DNA from: Thermocaproicibacter melissae
GTDB lineage: Bacteria > Bacillota > Clostridia > Oscillospirales > Acutalibacteraceae
Direction: 5' to 3'
NCBI RefSeq assembly: GCF_024498295.1
Contig: NZ_CP101827.1
Coordinates: 872,001-936,000, forward strand
Length of the DNA stretch: 64,000 nt
Notes under the pieces: generated by a model
What the model was told of the DNA's origin: nothing
Seen by the model: the letters and a program-made list of their open reading frames with translations, nothing else
The model's database searches: none
Translations under genes and position numbers: made by a program
In this document: positions 44,815 through 54,976 of the stretch, piece by piece
Numbering within the stretch: the first letter of the stretch is position 1
Layout: every line of letters begins with the position of its first letter

Positions 44815-45243
44815 TCAGTCGTTTATTTTGCGAACGATCAACTTGACACCGTCGATCGATTCCACCACAGCATGCGCACCAACGGGGATTACCGAACCAT
44901 CTGAAGATCTCGCCGTCCAAATACTGCCAAGCACATTCACCTGGCCTGTTCCGAGCGTATTGTTGATTTCCACCGTAACAACCGCAACTTTTCCGATATA
45001 GCGGTCAGCATTTGTACTCGTTTTCTTAACGCCAAGCGCCCTTTGGGCGAATGGCCGCGTAAATGCAAGTGTAATACCTGTTATGAGAACAAAAACACAA
45101 ATCTGAACCAAGGTCGATGCGCCGACTAAATATGCAATCAAAGCGCCTACGCTACCGGCCGCAAACCAGATTGAGATGAGTTGTGTAGTTCCCATTTCCA
45201 GCAAAACAGCAAGTACGATAATGGCAAGCCAAATATAAGGCAT
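44815..45243 (-). CDS. NfeD-like membrane protein
   Basis: A 142-residue protein with four hydrophobic segments in the first 75 residues and a C-terminal OB-fold domain (YIGKVAVVTVEI...VNVLGSIWTARS, then VPVGAHAVVESIDGVKL-like). It is the short NfeD form without the ClpP-like protease domain. Partner of the SPFH protein downstream; the pair is linked with membrane quality control. I use the ATG at 45243; the GTG just before it is also possible behind GGGAGGTGG. Confidence 0.85.
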   Translation of the reverse strand: MPYIWLAIIVLAVLLEMGTTQLISIWFAAGSVGALIAYLVGASTLVQICVFVLITGITLAFTRPFAQRALGVKKTSTNADRYIGKVAVVTVEINNTLGTGQVNVLGSIWTARSSDGSVIPVGAHAVVESIDGVKLIVRKIND

Positions 45244-45325
45244 CACGGCAACAACCACCTCCCGACTTATAGTACTATGTTCTTCATTTTTTGGCAATAT
45301 TTTTCTTCGCGCTTCATTAAGTAAA

Positions 45326-45742
45326 CTACGACGTTGTTATAAAAGAGGATATTTTTGCGTATTTCTTCTCCCCAATGCCGGGGACATTCTTCAAATCTTC
45401 GGGATTTCGGAATGGGCCGTGCTGCTCACGATAGGAAACAATTCTCTGGGCAAGGGTATCCCCGATTCCGTCCAGCTTTTCGCTGAGTTCCGCGGCTGTG
45501 GCCGTGTTGATGTTAACTTTTGCCGACGCTGTTTTCGGCGCCGATGACCCTTTTGTGCTTGACGCCGCCGCGGAGGACGTTGGCACAGCCGCAGATGATG
45601 TGGAAGAAGTCAAGTCCACCTTTACGGTCGGCTCAGAAAGCGGCGCGTCGGGAACATAAAAAGCGTTATAACCGATGAGAAGTGCGCAGATTACTGCCGC
45701 AATCACGACCAAAAAACGAACCTGCCGAGTTTGTTCGTCCAT
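45326..45742 (-). CDS. ComEA-like helix-hairpin-helix protein
   Basis: A 138-residue protein: one N-terminal membrane helix (residues 8-28), a Ser/Ala/Lys-rich linker, and a C-terminal ComEA-type helix-hairpin-helix DNA-binding domain (VNINTATAAELSEKLDGIGDTLA...FRNPEDLKNVPGIGEKKYAKI). ComEA binds incoming DNA at the surface during transformation. The SLBB domain of full ComEA proteins is absent. comEB and comEC are not in the window, so competence is only a suggestion. Confidence 0.85.
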   Translation of the reverse strand: MDEQTRQVRFLVVIAAVICALLIGYNAFYVPDAPLSEPTVKVDLTSSTSSAAVPTSSAAASSTKGSSAPKTASAKVNINTATAAELSEKLDGIGDTLAQRIVSYREQHGPFRNPEDLKNVPGIGEKKYAKISSFITTS

Positions 45743-45788
45743 ATATTCGGTTACTCCCTATCAGAATATATTCTCGCTTAGAGTTCTG

Positions 45789-46706
45789 TTAGAACGGTTT
45801 CAGGCGTTTCAAGAAATCCGTAAAATATGGAGGAAGTTCGCTCGAAAATTCGAGATAGCGGCCATCACGCGGATGGCGGAAACCGATCACCCTTGCATGA
45901 AGGCACTGCCCTTCCAGACCAGCCAAAGGTTTTTTGGAGCCATAGACCGTATCCCCTGCAACCGGATGGCCTATGTAGGCCATATGGACTCGAATCTGGT
46001 GGGTGCGGCCGGTCTCAAGTTTAAGCCTTACATGTGTGTAGCCTTGGTAGCGTGAAATGACCTGGTAGTGTGTTACCGCATTCCGCGAATGCTGTTGCAC
46101 AACAGCCATCTTTTTCCGGTCGTTGGGGCTTCTGCCGATCGGCGCGTCAACCGTTCCTTCATCGTTCTTCAAATTCCCGACAACCACTGCCTCGTAAATT
46201 CGGGTGAAGCTGTGCTCCTTAATCTGTGCGGCAAGATTACGGTGGGCAAAATCATTTTTCGCAACAATCAGCAGTCCGCTTGTGTCTTTGTCGATGCGAT
46301 GAACAATGCCCGGGCGCATGACTCCGTTGATTCCAGACAGTGAATCTCCGCAGTGCGCCAAAAGGGCATTCACAAGCGTTCCGTCATCATGGCCGACGGC
46401 CGGGTGCACCACCATGCCCTTTGGTTTATTGACGACCAGCAGGTCGTCATCTTCATAAACAATATCAAGCGGAATATCCTGCGGCTCTACCGAAAGAGGT
46501 TTTGGAGCGGGAAGCTGCGCTTCTATCTTGTCGCCGACTTCACAGCGACAACTTTTGTTCTGCTTTTTGCCGTTGACGAAAACAAGGCCTGCTTCAATGA
46601 GTTTTTCCGCCGCGGAACGGGAAAGGCCTTCGACTTTTTCTCCCAGATATTTGTCGAGCCGGGCTCCAGCGTCCGGCTCTGAAACGATTAATTCAATTCT
46701 GCACAT
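45789..46706 (-). CDS. Ribosomal large subunit pseudouridine synthase, RluD family
   Basis: A 305-residue RNA-modifying enzyme with an N-terminal S4 domain (RLDKYLGEKVEGLSRSAAEKLI) and a catalytic domain with GIVHRIDKDTSGLL (catalytic Asp in HRID). GRTHQIRVHMAYIGHPVAGD follows near residue 230. The position just after lspA matches the classic Firmicute order lspA-ylyB; ylyB encodes an RluD-like synthase. It starts one base after the lspA stop. Confidence 0.93.
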   Translation of the reverse strand: MCRIELIVSEPDAGARLDKYLGEKVEGLSRSAAEKLIEAGLVFVNGKKQNKSCRCEVGDKIEAQLPAPKPLSVEPQDIPLDIVYEDDDLLVVNKPKGMVVHPAVGHDDGTLVNALLAHCGDSLSGINGVMRPGIVHRIDKDTSGLLIVAKNDFAHRNLAAQIKEHSFTRIYEAVVVGNLKNDEGTVDAPIGRSPNDRKKMAVVQQHSRNAVTHYQVISRYQGYTHVRLKLETGRTHQIRVHMAYIGHPVAGDTVYGSKKPLAGLEGQCLHARVIGFRHPRDGRYLEFSSELPPYFTDFLKRLKPF

Positions 46707-46707
46707 A

Positions 46708-47184
46708 TTATTTCGTCCGTATCACTTTTTCCGCTTTGCCGTGCTCAGTAAAGAAAAGCAAATGTATTGCAAGGAAAATTGCCCCGACAACGATGCAGCA
46801 GTCCGCGAAATTAAAGATTGCCGGGAAAAAGGAAATCGAGATGTAGTCTACCACATAAGAATTAACCAACCGGTCAATCGCGTTTCCGATTCCGCCGCCT
46901 ACAATAAGCACACAAGCCGCCCGCGAAAAAAATTCATGGTTGTTGTAGCAGAACATGGCAAAGATAAAGAAGGCACAAAGCACAACCGTAATTGCGAGGA
47001 AACCCCAGCGGCCGCCCTCCATCATGCTGAAAGCGGCACCGGTGTTTTCGGAGTATTCCAATTTCAGAAGCCCGTTCACAATGTCAATGGAGCCGACGGG
47101 TTTTACGTCGCGAATCACTATCATTTTCAGCAGCTGGTCTGTCGCCGCGAGCAAGAGAGCCAACAGAAGTGTAATGACCGCCAC
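46708..47184 (-). CDS. lspA: Lipoprotein signal peptidase
   Basis: Cleaves signal peptides before the lipidated Cys of prolipoproteins. A 158-residue protein with four hydrophobic segments and both catalytic blocks: GGGIGNAIDRL and FNFADCCIVVG, each with an essential Asp. I choose the GTG at 47184, behind AGAAGGTG. A longer frame to 47337 runs into ileS and was discarded. Substrates in this window include the ABC binding lipoprotein. Confidence 0.93.
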   Translation of the reverse strand: MAVITLLLALLLAATDQLLKMIVIRDVKPVGSIDIVNGLLKLEYSENTGAAFSMMEGGRWGFLAITVVLCAFFIFAMFCYNNHEFFSRAACVLIVGGGIGNAIDRLVNSYVVDYISISFFPAIFNFADCCIVVGAIFLAIHLLFFTEHGKAEKVIRTK

Positions 47185-47246
47185 AAGACACACCTTCTCA
47201 TTTTTGTAATGAAAGGAAGGGAGAGCCGAAAAGCTCTCCCACAGAT

Positions 47247-50039
47247 TTACTTTAATACGGCTGCACAGCGTGCACAGATATCCGGATGCTCCGGATCGCT
47301 TCCGACTGTGTGGCTGTAGCTCCAGCAACGGCTGCATTTTTCACCGTCCGCATGAGCAACGGAAACAGACAAACCGGGCAGTTCCTCGCCCTTGAATGTT
47401 CCTTCCCCGCCTTCCAAAACTTCAAGCTGAGAAACAATCAAAACAGCCGGGAGCACCTGCTCTACGGATTTCACGAATGGATACAAGTCAGAAGAACAGT
47501 AAAGCGTCACTTTCGCATCGAGCGAAGCATGAATGACATCATCTTTGCGGGCGATTTCAAGCGCTTTCTTCACATCTTCACGAATCTGATGAATCTTATC
47601 CCAACGGGCAACAAACTCATCATCCGCGTTGACATCAATCGGCTCCGGCATATCGTTGTAAAGGACATGCTCGGCATTTTCCTCGCTGCGATGCTTCATG
47701 CTGCGCCAGATTTCATCCGAGGTAAAGGCAAGAATCGGAGAAACGAGGCGAGTCATACCGTCGAGAATCAGGTACATAGCAGACTGCGCCGCACGCCGCG
47801 TTGCACTGTCTGCTTTTTCAACATACAGCCTGTCTTTCAGGACATCGAGGTAGAAGTTCGACATATCCACCACGCAGAAATTATGAATCGCATGGTAAGC
47901 TTCGTGGAACTCGTAAGACTCGTATCCCTTTTTCACCTGCTCGATGAGGCCGTTGAAGCGGTGAAGTGCCCAGCGATCAATCGGCTCCATGTTATCCGGC
48001 GAAACAAGGTCTTTGTTCGGATCAAAATCATACAGATTTCCGAGAATGAAGCGCGCCGTATTGCGAATTTTACGGTATGCGTCGGAAAGCTGTTTCAGGA
48101 TTTCATGGGAAATGCGGATATCCGCGTGGTAGTCGGAAGACGCAACCCAGAGGCGCAGAATATCTGCACCGTACTTTTCAACGATTTCAGACGGGGAGAT
48201 TCCGTTGCCGAGCGACTTGGACATCTTGCGGCCTTCGCCGTCTACGACCCAGCCGTGAGTTACAACAGTGCGGTATGGTGCCTGCCCTCTCCAAGCGACG
48301 GAGGTCAGCAGGGATGACTGGAACCAGCCGCGGTACTGATCGGCACCTTCGAGGTACATATCAGCCGGCCAGCGAAGCTCCGGACGCTGGTCAACCACAG
48401 CGGCATGGCTGCAGCCGGAATCAAACCACACATCCATAATGTCGCGTTCTTGTGTGAATTCCGTGCAGCCGCATTTTGCGCATTTGGTGCCTTCCGGCAG
48501 AATTTCCTTCGCGGTCTTAATGTACCAAGCATCCGAGCCTTCCTTCGCAAACAGCTTGGATACTGCATCCATGGCTTCCTTTGAAATGAGCGGCTCGCCG
48601 CAATCTTTGCAGTAGAAAATCGGAATCGGCACACCCCAGCGGCGCTGGCGGGAAATGCACCAGTCGTTGCGCTCACGCACCATGGAAGTGATGCGGTCGC
48701 GGCCCCATGCCGGAACCCACTGAACTTTATTGATTTCTTCCACGGCCTTGTCCTTAATGGCATCGACCGAACAGAACCACTGCTCCGTTGCACGGAACAG
48801 CACCGGATTCTTGCAGCGCCAGCAATGCGGATACTGGTGAATGATGTGCTTGACGGCAAAGAGGGCGCCGATATCATCCAGATGTTTCAGGATAGCCTTG
48901 TTCGCCTCTGCCGTTGTAAGGCCGCAGAACATTTCGCCGGCCTCGGCTGTCATCTTGCCGTCTGCATCGACCGGAACAATGACGGGCAGTTCCGGATAAT
49001 GGTTGTGGCAAACATCATAGTCTTCTACACCGTGTCCAGGTGCCGTATGAACGCATCCGGTACCACTTTCCAGCGTTACATGGTCGCCGAGAATAACAAG
49101 CGAACTGCGGTCAAGGAATGGATGTGCTGTTTTGATATATTCCAGGTCAGAACCCTTGAAGGTTGCGACGACCTCATAATCGGTTTTTCCTGCCGCTTTC
49201 ATCGCTTCCTCATAAAGTGCGGTAGCCATGACGTAATACTCATCACCACATTTTACGAGGGAATACTCAAACTCCGGTCCGAGGCAAATTGCCACGTTGG
49301 CAGGGATGGTCCAGGTTGTGGTCGTCCAAATTACGAAGAAGACCTTATTCGGGTCGATACCCTTTCCGGAAAACACACCTTTGTCATCGGTAACGCGGAA
49401 TTTTACATAGATGGAATCGCAGGGATCCTCGCTGTACTCAATTTCAGCCTCAGCGAGTGCCGTTTTACAGCTTGGGCACCAATAGACTGGCTTTAGTCCC
49501 TTATAAATCAGGCCCTTCTGAGCCATGTTCGCAAAGACTTCAACCTGCTTGGCTTCAAAGTCATGCGTCAGGGTGATATAGGGGTTCTGCCAGTCGCCAA
49601 TTCCGCCGAGGCGCATAAATTGATTTCTCTGGTCGTCCAGATAATGCAGCGCAAACTCGCGGCAGATTTTGCGAAGCTCCACGTCGGAAATCGTTGTGGA
49701 ATTTCCGACACCTGCTTTTTTGCGGGCTTTGAGCTCCGTCGGGAGGCCGTGCGTATCCCAGCCGGGAACATACGGCGCCTTGTAGCCGCTCATGTTGCGG
49801 TAACGGACGATGATGTCCTTCAAGACTTTATTGAGAGCTGTCCCCAGATGGATATCTCCGTTTGCATACGGAGGGCCGTCGTGCAAGACGTAAAGCGGTC
49901 TTCCCTCGTTCTTTTTCATAACATTTTCGTAAAGCTTGCTTTCCTGCCATTCCTTCAGCATTTCCGGTTCGCGCTTCGGCAGACCGGCCTGCATCGGGAA
50001 ATCGGTTTTGGGAAGATTTAGGGTGCTTTTGTAATCCAT
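47247..50039 (-). CDS. ileS: Isoleucyl-tRNA synthetase
   Basis: A 930-residue class I synthetase. It shows the HIGH-type motif [13 protein letters not shown] near residue 60, the editing domain with [13 protein letters not shown], the KMSKS loop [12 protein letters not shown], and a C-terminal zinc finger with CSRCW and CARC. It is of the bacterial (zinc-containing) type. No T-box leader precedes it: the gap to divIVA is 41 bases. The order divIVA-ileS-lspA-rluD is typical for Firmicutes. Confidence 0.97.
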   Translation of the reverse strand: MDYKSTLNLPKTDFPMQAGLPKREPEMLKEWQESKLYENVMKKNEGRPLYVLHDGPPYANGDIHLGTALNKVLKDIIVRYRNMSGYKAPYVPGWDTHGLPTELKARKKAGVGNSTTISDVELRKICREFALHYLDDQRNQFMRLGGIGDWQNPYITLTHDFEAKQVEVFANMAQKGLIYKGLKPVYWCPSCKTALAEAEIEYSEDPCDSIYVKFRVTDDKGVFSGKGIDPNKVFFVIWTTTTWTIPANVAICLGPEFEYSLVKCGDEYYVMATALYEEAMKAAGKTDYEVVATFKGSDLEYIKTAHPFLDRSSLVILGDHVTLESGTGCVHTAPGHGVEDYDVCHNHYPELPVIVPVDADGKMTAEAGEMFCGLTTAEANKAILKHLDDIGALFAVKHIIHQYPHCWRCKNPVLFRATEQWFCSVDAIKDKAVEEINKVQWVPAWGRDRITSMVRERNDWCISRQRRWGVPIPIFYCKDCGEPLISKEAMDAVSKLFAKEGSDAWYIKTAKEILPEGTKCAKCGCTEFTQERDIMDVWFDSGCSHAAVVDQRPELRWPADMYLEGADQYRGWFQSSLLTSVAWRGQAPYRTVVTHGWVVDGEGRKMSKSLGNGISPSEIVEKYGADILRLWVASSDYHADIRISHEILKQLSDAYRKIRNTARFILGNLYDFDPNKDLVSPDNMEPIDRWALHRFNGLIEQVKKGYESYEFHEAYHAIHNFCVVDMSNFYLDVLKDRLYVEKADSATRRAAQSAMYLILDGMTRLVSPILAFTSDEIWRSMKHRSEENAEHVLYNDMPEPIDVNADDEFVARWDKIHQIREDVKKALEIARKDDVIHASLDAKVTLYCSSDLYPFVKSVEQVLPAVLIVSQLEVLEGGEGTFKGEELPGLSVSVAHADGEKCSRCWSYSHTVGSDPEHPDICARCAAVLK

Positions 50040-50080
50040 TGGTTCATTCTCTCCTTAAAGATGTGTCTTCCGGAAAAATA

Positions 50081-50731
50081 TCAATCGTCAAAATTCATTA
50101 CAACAGGCTGAGATTCCATTTCTGCTTCTGCCTCTTCACCCGCTTTTGGCTCTTCTGCAGCGGGAGCAGATACCTTTTCAGCATGTTCTTCCGGAGCCTT
50201 CTGCGCCGGAGCCGATTCCTGAGGTGCTGCCGTTTCCGGTTTTGTGCCCGGCAGCGCATCAATCAGCGTTAAATGCTCTTTATAGATGCTGAGAAGCTTG
50301 GAGCGGAAATCTGAAACCGTTCTCTGCATCCGTTCAAATTCTTTCTTTTGCTCAACAATTTTACGGTCTGCATCTTGAATGATGCGCTCCGCTTTCAGTT
50401 CGGCATCCTTCAGAATTATTTCCGCCTTATGGCGTGCTTCACGAACCGATGCTTCGCTGAGCTTCTGAGCACTGATAAGAGCATTCTTAATATCATCTTC
50501 TTGGTTCCGGTATTCTTCGATTTTGTTTGCCAGGACTTTGAGTTTTTCGATATTCTGCCGATTTTCCTCTTTCAGCTTCACGACTTCTGCTTCGGCAGTT
50601 TCACAGCGTTTCAGAAGTTCTTCGTAGCTCTCACGGACGCTATCGACAAAGCTGTCAACATCGTCGGCACGGTAACCTGAAAAGCCGGACTTGCGGAACC
50701 CTACGTTGATGATATCATTTAATGACAACAT
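50081..50731 (-). CDS. divIVA: DivIVA-domain protein
   Basis: A 216-residue protein with the DivIVA N-terminal domain (LNDIINVGFRKSGFSGYRADDVDSFVD-like, including the membrane-binding turn with Phe/Arg residues), then a long coiled coil to about residue 165 and an acidic, Ala/Glu/Pro-rich tail. DivIVA binds curved membrane at septa and poles and organises division. Its place after sepF and ylmH is the standard one. Confidence 0.92.
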   Translation of the reverse strand: MLSLNDIINVGFRKSGFSGYRADDVDSFVDSVRESYEELLKRCETAEAEVVKLKEENRQNIEKLKVLANKIEEYRNQEDDIKNALISAQKLSEASVREARHKAEIILKDAELKAERIIQDADRKIVEQKKEFERMQRTVSDFRSKLLSIYKEHLTLIDALPGTKPETAAPQESAPAQKAPEEHAEKVSAPAAEEPKAGEEAEAEMESQPVVMNFDD

Positions 50732-50756
50732 CTATTTTTCACTCCCCGTACAAACG

Positions 50757-51518
50757 TTAAACATATTTTCTGCCCGCTATGCCAAGTCTGCCTTTTTTGG
50801 TGAGCGGGCCAAGCCGATCAATCACATAACGCCCTTCCCCGCGGACGGAAAGGATATCCCCTTCGTGAACGTCTGCGGAGGGAGAGGCCTCTTCCTCGTG
50901 ATTCAGTTCGACAAGCCGTGCGCGTATCATCGCAGCCGCCTTCTCTCTGCTGGTACCTACCGCCGCAGCCGTAACGCAGTCAAGCCTCGCGGAAGCAATG
51001 ACAGCTGAAAAATCGGCGAAGCGATGCGCCGCCGGAAGAGGTTCTTGTGCCCCCTCCGTAATTCTGACGCCCACTCCGCCAATCTTTTCCACTTGAGAAC
51101 ATAGAAACCCGGAGACTTCGCGCCTGCAAAATATTACTGCACGCCCTTCCTCCGTCAAGATATCGCCCAGCGAAGAGCGCTCAAGTCCGGTATGAAGCAG
51201 CGCGCCGAGAAAATCACGGTGAGTCAGGCGGTCTTGCTTACGGAACTCAACCGTAAGCGCTGTAACCGGAAAAACAGTCGCATCGGGTGCCATAAATTCT
51301 GGAAAAGCCCCAAAAACGACCCGTTCCGCTTCGGAAAAACCGCCCCAGAACTGGGCATTCACGAATGATTCCCGCCGCAGCAAATTCTTGGTGCGCACAG
51401 TCTCTCTTTCATCGAGAAAGCCGACAAAATGAGGTTTCCTGCGTATCTCAGCCAGACGAATCGCATCCAGAATCCGCGCAGCCAGAAGATCATTCTGCTC
51501 AGAGGATTTATTCTGCAT
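50757..51518 (-). CDS. ylmH: YlmH-like RNA-binding protein with S4 domain
   Basis: A 253-residue protein. The first 170 residues are the YlmH core (PHFVGFLDERE, LHTGLERSSLGDI), and the last 75 an S4 RNA-binding domain (VGTSREKAAAMIRARLVELN). In B. subtilis the homologue was first linked to division and later to ribosome rescue. It starts within the sepF stop codon (TAATG). Confidence 0.92.
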   Translation of the reverse strand: MQNKSSEQNDLLAARILDAIRLAEIRRKPHFVGFLDERETVRTKNLLRRESFVNAQFWGGFSEAERVVFGAFPEFMAPDATVFPVTALTVEFRKQDRLTHRDFLGALLHTGLERSSLGDILTEEGRAVIFCRREVSGFLCSQVEKIGGVGVRITEGAQEPLPAAHRFADFSAVIASARLDCVTAAAVGTSREKAAAMIRARLVELNHEEEASPSADVHEGDILSVRGEGRYVIDRLGPLTKKGRLGIAGRKYV

Positions 51519-51997
51519 TAAAAATAAACACCGTTGTTTTCAAGCTCGTCCATCACGTCTTCACCGGTGAGGTCGACATTGTATGGAGTGATGATGAAGG
51601 TACTTGTGGCAACGCGCTTAATCTTGCCGCCGTTCGCATAAGCGACGCCGCTCAGGAAATCAATAATTCTTCGGGAAACATCCTTGGCAGTGTTTTCAAG
51701 ATTGAGCACTACGGTATGCATTTTCAGCAATTCATCTGCAATGTTGCAGGTTTCTTCACCAAAATGCTCCGGTTTGAAGAGGACGACCTGAAGCTGTGCT
51801 GTTGCATGGATGTTGACGACTTTGTTGCCGGAATTTACATTGGCGACATGACGGTTTGAATCGCGCTGTACTTCCGGCTCATTATTTTGACCGGCCATAG
51901 CCATCTCCTGCCCTTCTTCTTCCGGGTAATCGTAATCTTCATATTCATCTTCAGGAGCATCCCACATGTTCTTGAATTTTTCAACAAGTCCTGCCAT
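51518..51997 (-). CDS. sepF: Cell division protein SepF
   Basis: A 159-residue protein with an N-terminal amphipathic membrane anchor (AGLVEKFKNMWD), an acidic linker and the SepF domain (VVNIHATAQLQVVLFKPEHF...ICNIADELLK-like, ending FLSGVAYANGGKIKRV). SepF tethers FtsZ to the membrane and shapes the septum. It lies between yggS and ylmH in the conserved order. Confidence 0.95.
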   Translation of the reverse strand: MAGLVEKFKNMWDAPEDEYEDYDYPEEEGQEMAMAGQNNEPEVQRDSNRHVANVNSGNKVVNIHATAQLQVVLFKPEHFGEETCNIADELLKMHTVVLNLENTAKDVSRRIIDFLSGVAYANGGKIKRVATSTFIITPYNVDLTGEDVMDELENNGVYF

Positions 51998-52012
51998 CTG
52001 TATTCCTCCCAG

Positions 52013-52759
52013 TCAGTGTTTTTTCACATAAATTCGCGGGCCATACAGTGCCGTTCCCACACGCACTAAATTTGCCCCCGCAAGAATTGCCTGTGTATAA
52101 TCTGCTGACATTCCCATTGACAGCCAGTCCATAGATACATTATCGGTTTTTTTGTGCTTTATGTCAACAAAATATTGATTCATTCTCAAAAAAAAGTTCA
52201 TTGTTTCCGTCTCGGAGGCGTTTGCAGGAGGAATTGCCATCAATCCGCGCACCCGAATATTCGGCAAAAGGGACACTTTTTCAACCAGTTCAGGCAAAAG
52301 CTCCGGCATGACACCGGATTTGTTCGGTTCTTTACCGATGTTCACTTCCAGCAGGACATCGGTGGTAACGCCCTTTTTCGCACTAAGGCGGGAAATCTCG
52401 GCGGCCAGTTTTTCACTGTCGACCGACTGAATCATCGCGACACGGCCGATGAGGTACTTGACCTTGTTGAGCTGCAGGTGGCCGATAAAATGCAGCTCAC
52501 ACCGCTCGAGGTTATAACTTTCGTATTTCTCATTCAATTCTTGAACACGGTTTTCGCCGATGTGGTCGACGCCAAGCTCGATGCTGTGGTTGATGACCTC
52601 TACGGGAACGGTTTTCGTTGCCGCCAGAAGCGTAATGTCGCTGGCACTTTTTCCGGCGCGTGCGGCTGCTTCAGCGATATTTTCACGAATCACCTTCAGA
52701 TTTTCTTCCACATCATGAAAGCGGCGCTGCAAGTCTTCATTTGATAACTTTTCCATCAT
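52013..52759 (-). CDS. YggS-family pyridoxal phosphate homeostasis protein
   Basis: A 248-residue TIM-barrel protein with the PLP-binding lysine in LLAATKTV, IGENRVQELNEKY, HFIGHLQLNKVKYL, and LSMGMSADYTQAI at the end. YggS/YlmE proteins bind PLP and keep its free pool in balance. I start at the first of two ATGs (52759), behind GAGGGG. It overlaps the HlyD-like gene by 23 bases. The position equals ylmE upstream of sepF in Bacillus. Confidence 0.94.
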   Translation of the reverse strand: MMEKLSNEDLQRRFHDVEENLKVIRENIAEAAARAGKSASDITLLAATKTVPVEVINHSIELGVDHIGENRVQELNEKYESYNLERCELHFIGHLQLNKVKYLIGRVAMIQSVDSEKLAAEISRLSAKKGVTTDVLLEVNIGKEPNKSGVMPELLPELVEKVSLLPNIRVRGLMAIPPANASETETMNFFLRMNQYFVDIKHKKTDNVSMDWLSMGMSADYTQAILAGANLVRVGTALYGPRIYVKKH

Positions 52760-54035
52760 ACAGATTCGTCCCCTCCACAACAACTTCGTCGTTATATCTT
52801 ACTGTATCGGACGTCAGAATTTCGTCGTCATTGGGGTTCGCTTTGCAGATTACATAACTCTCTGTGCTAAACTCCGGGACAATCTGGCGGAATACAATCT
52901 GATTGCCATGGAGCACATATACTCCCATTACTTTCTTTTCGACCGTTGTCTTTTTTCCGTTAGCGTCTTTTGTGGTAGATTTCACATTTGCATAATGTAC
53001 GGCTTTCTGACTGACGCGGAGGCCGGTATATTCACCAAAGGAGATATTTGCCGTCTCACGCCTGATTCCGACAAGTTCCGAATTGATTTCCTTGCACTGC
53101 AAAACAACAGCGCCTGCCGAATTGTCGGAATTCATATTGATTGTCTCGAGTGTAGCGGAAATGGACATATTGGAAACGAAAGGGAATTGAATCGACAAGT
53201 TCCCCCCCGTGTCCATTTGGTGGCGGAACGGGACAAGTTCGTCCGCCGGAACAATACAGACAAGGTACCAGTTGAAATCGCGGTCGATTTTTCCGATACT
53301 GCCGGAAACCGGAACGGCTTTCATCGTTTGAAGTTTCTGAATGTCGCTGCAGGTAATTGTGGAGATTTTGGAAATGTCGTACGCGCTTTCCATTCCGTCC
53401 GTTGAGTCGATGAAGTAACCTGAAACCGGAGACACAATAGTTCCGGTAGGCTTGCCGGCTTTTGCAGCAATCGTTTTTCGCTGCGACTGCAGTTCACTGA
53501 TGCGCGATTTGAAATCTTTGACCTTTCCAGTACCGATTTCCTTCTCGCTCAAAAGGTTCAGAAGCGATGATTTCTCGGAATACACTTTCGGCAGTTCACC
53601 GGAACTGACGTAGTTCAGCATCTCCGATAATTTCATGCAGATTCGCTCGTTGGCAGTTTCAGCGCTTAAAGAATAGGCGCTGGCAGACTGCTGCAGATTT
53701 TGCAGCTGCTGAATCTCTCTGTCAATATCCGCCAGCTGATGCTTTACGGAAATCTGCTCGGAATTGGCGTAGATTTCCGCAATCGTTCCGCCTTTTGCAA
53801 CACGGCTGCCCGAATTGATTGCGAAGTCCACCGCACCGCCGGCGGGTGAAGTAAGAAGCACTTCGTTGCGAAGCGCCACAACCGACACCTTAACCGTCCG
53901 GGAAGCGGTAAAGTAAGACACGTTTTCCGTCCGAATTGAGGAGTAATTCGCTTTGAAAATCTGATAGCCTACATAAAAGAGGAGAAGAAGCGCAAGGATG
54001 CGGGAACCTACTTTTCGCAGCCTTGAATTGTTCAT
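52737..54035 (-). CDS. HlyD/membrane-fusion-like protein of unknown role
   Basis: A 432-residue protein: one N-terminal membrane helix (residues 10-27), then a biotinyl-lipoyl-like half (ALRNEVLLTSPAGGAVDFAI...GSRVAKGGTIAEIYA), a coiled coil (about residues 95-195), the second lipoyl half (GTIVSPVSGYFID) and a beta-rich C-terminal region. This is the layout of HlyD-type adaptors, but no transporter is nearby. It is coupled to miaA by ATGA and overlaps yggS. The link to the division cluster suggests an envelope role; this is inference. Confidence 0.78.
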   Translation of the reverse strand: MNNSRLRKVGSRILALLLLFYVGYQIFKANYSSIRTENVSYFTASRTVKVSVVALRNEVLLTSPAGGAVDFAINSGSRVAKGGTIAEIYANSEQISVKHQLADIDREIQQLQNLQQSASAYSLSAETANERICMKLSEMLNYVSSGELPKVYSEKSSLLNLLSEKEIGTGKVKDFKSRISELQSQRKTIAAKAGKPTGTIVSPVSGYFIDSTDGMESAYDISKISTITCSDIQKLQTMKAVPVSGSIGKIDRDFNWYLVCIVPADELVPFRHQMDTGGNLSIQFPFVSNMSISATLETINMNSDNSAGAVVLQCKEINSELVGIRRETANISFGEYTGLRVSQKAVHYANVKSTTKDANGKKTTVEKKVMGVYVLHGNQIVFRQIVPEFSTESYVICKANPNDDEILTSDTVRYNDEVVVEGTNLYDGKVIK

Positions 54036-54976
54036 CGCTTCCACCCCTTTTGCAGAATCAAACTAGCCGCTTTCGCAAGCAGCTCATCAGGATTTGCAAA
54101 TTCATCGACATAGAGCCATTGAACGGATTCATCACGGCGGAACCAAGTGAGCTGACGCTTTGCGTATCTTCGGCTTTCACGTTTTACCTGCTCCACAGAC
54201 TCCTCAACGGAACACTCCCCTCGGAAATACGGGAAGAATTCTTTGTAGCCGATTGCCTGTGAAGCTGTCGCCGCGTGCTCCATCTTGAAAACCGTTTCGG
54301 CTTCCTTCAGAAGGCCCCTTTGCATCATAATATCAACGCGCCTATTGATGGCATCATAAAGCTTTGAGCGGTCACGGTACGTAAGGCCGATGACGAGAGG
54401 ATCATACGGAGAAGGCTTTTCGCGGGAACGGCGGATTTGCTCCGTCATCGTGATGCCGGTCACGCGGTAAACCTCAATGGCGCGTATGACGCGACCCACA
54501 TTGTTCGGATGAATACGCTCGGCTGACTCCGGGTCGATTTCACGGAGCATCTTCCAGACTTTCTCGGTGCCCTCCTGCTCTGCCATGTGCTTTAATTTTG
54601 CACGGAGTTCTTCATCTTTTTCCTGCGGCAAAAAGTTCAGGCCGTTGAGTAAAGACCAGATATAGAGTCCTGTGCCCCCGGCGACAATCGGAAGTTTTCC
54701 TCTTGCGTTGATATCGGCAATGCTTTTCGACGCCAGTTCGACAAAATCTGCGACGCTGAACGACTGTGAGGGGTCGAGAAAATCAATCAGATGGTGCGGA
54801 ACACCGCGCATTTCCTCAATCGTCGGTTTGGCTGTCCCGATATCCAGCCCGCGGTAAATCTGCATGGAATCGGCGGAAACGACTTCACCGCCGAAGCGCA
54901 GGGAAAGTCCGACCGCAAGCCTCGTTTTCCCCGTCGCCGTAGGGCCGACAACAGCAACAACCGGAATTCCTGCCAT
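54032..54976 (-). CDS. miaA: tRNA dimethylallyltransferase
   Basis: Adds a dimethylallyl group to A37 of tRNAs that read UNN codons. A 314-residue enzyme with the P-loop VVGPTATGKTRLAV, DSMQIYRGLDIGTAKP, GGTGLY and the C-terminal YAKRQLTWFRRDE. The ATG at 54976 overlaps the mutL stop (TAATG); a longer frame runs into mutL and was discarded. MiaB, which continues this modification, is in the same cluster. Confidence 0.96.
   Translation of the reverse strand: MAGIPVVAVVGPTATGKTRLAVGLSLRFGGEVVSADSMQIYRGLDIGTAKPTIEEMRGVPHHLIDFLDPSQSFSVADFVELASKSIADINARGKLPIVAGGTGLYIWSLLNGLNFLPQEKDEELRAKLKHMAEQEGTEKVWKMLREIDPESAERIHPNNVGRVIRAIEVYRVTGITMTEQIRRSREKPSPYDPLVIGLTYRDRSKLYDAINRRVDIMMQRGLLKEAETVFKMEHAATASQAIGYKEFFPYFRGECSVEESVEQVKRESRRYAKRQLTWFRRDESVQWLYVDEFANPDELLAKAASLILQKGWKR

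Noticed and set aside
47286-48317. 343-codon open frame antisense to ileS
   Set aside because: It lies entirely opposite the highly conserved ileS reading frame, has no ribosome site and an unnatural residue mix.
50040-50080. T-box leader for ileS
   Set aside because: Only 41 bases separate divIVA and ileS and no T-box signature is present.
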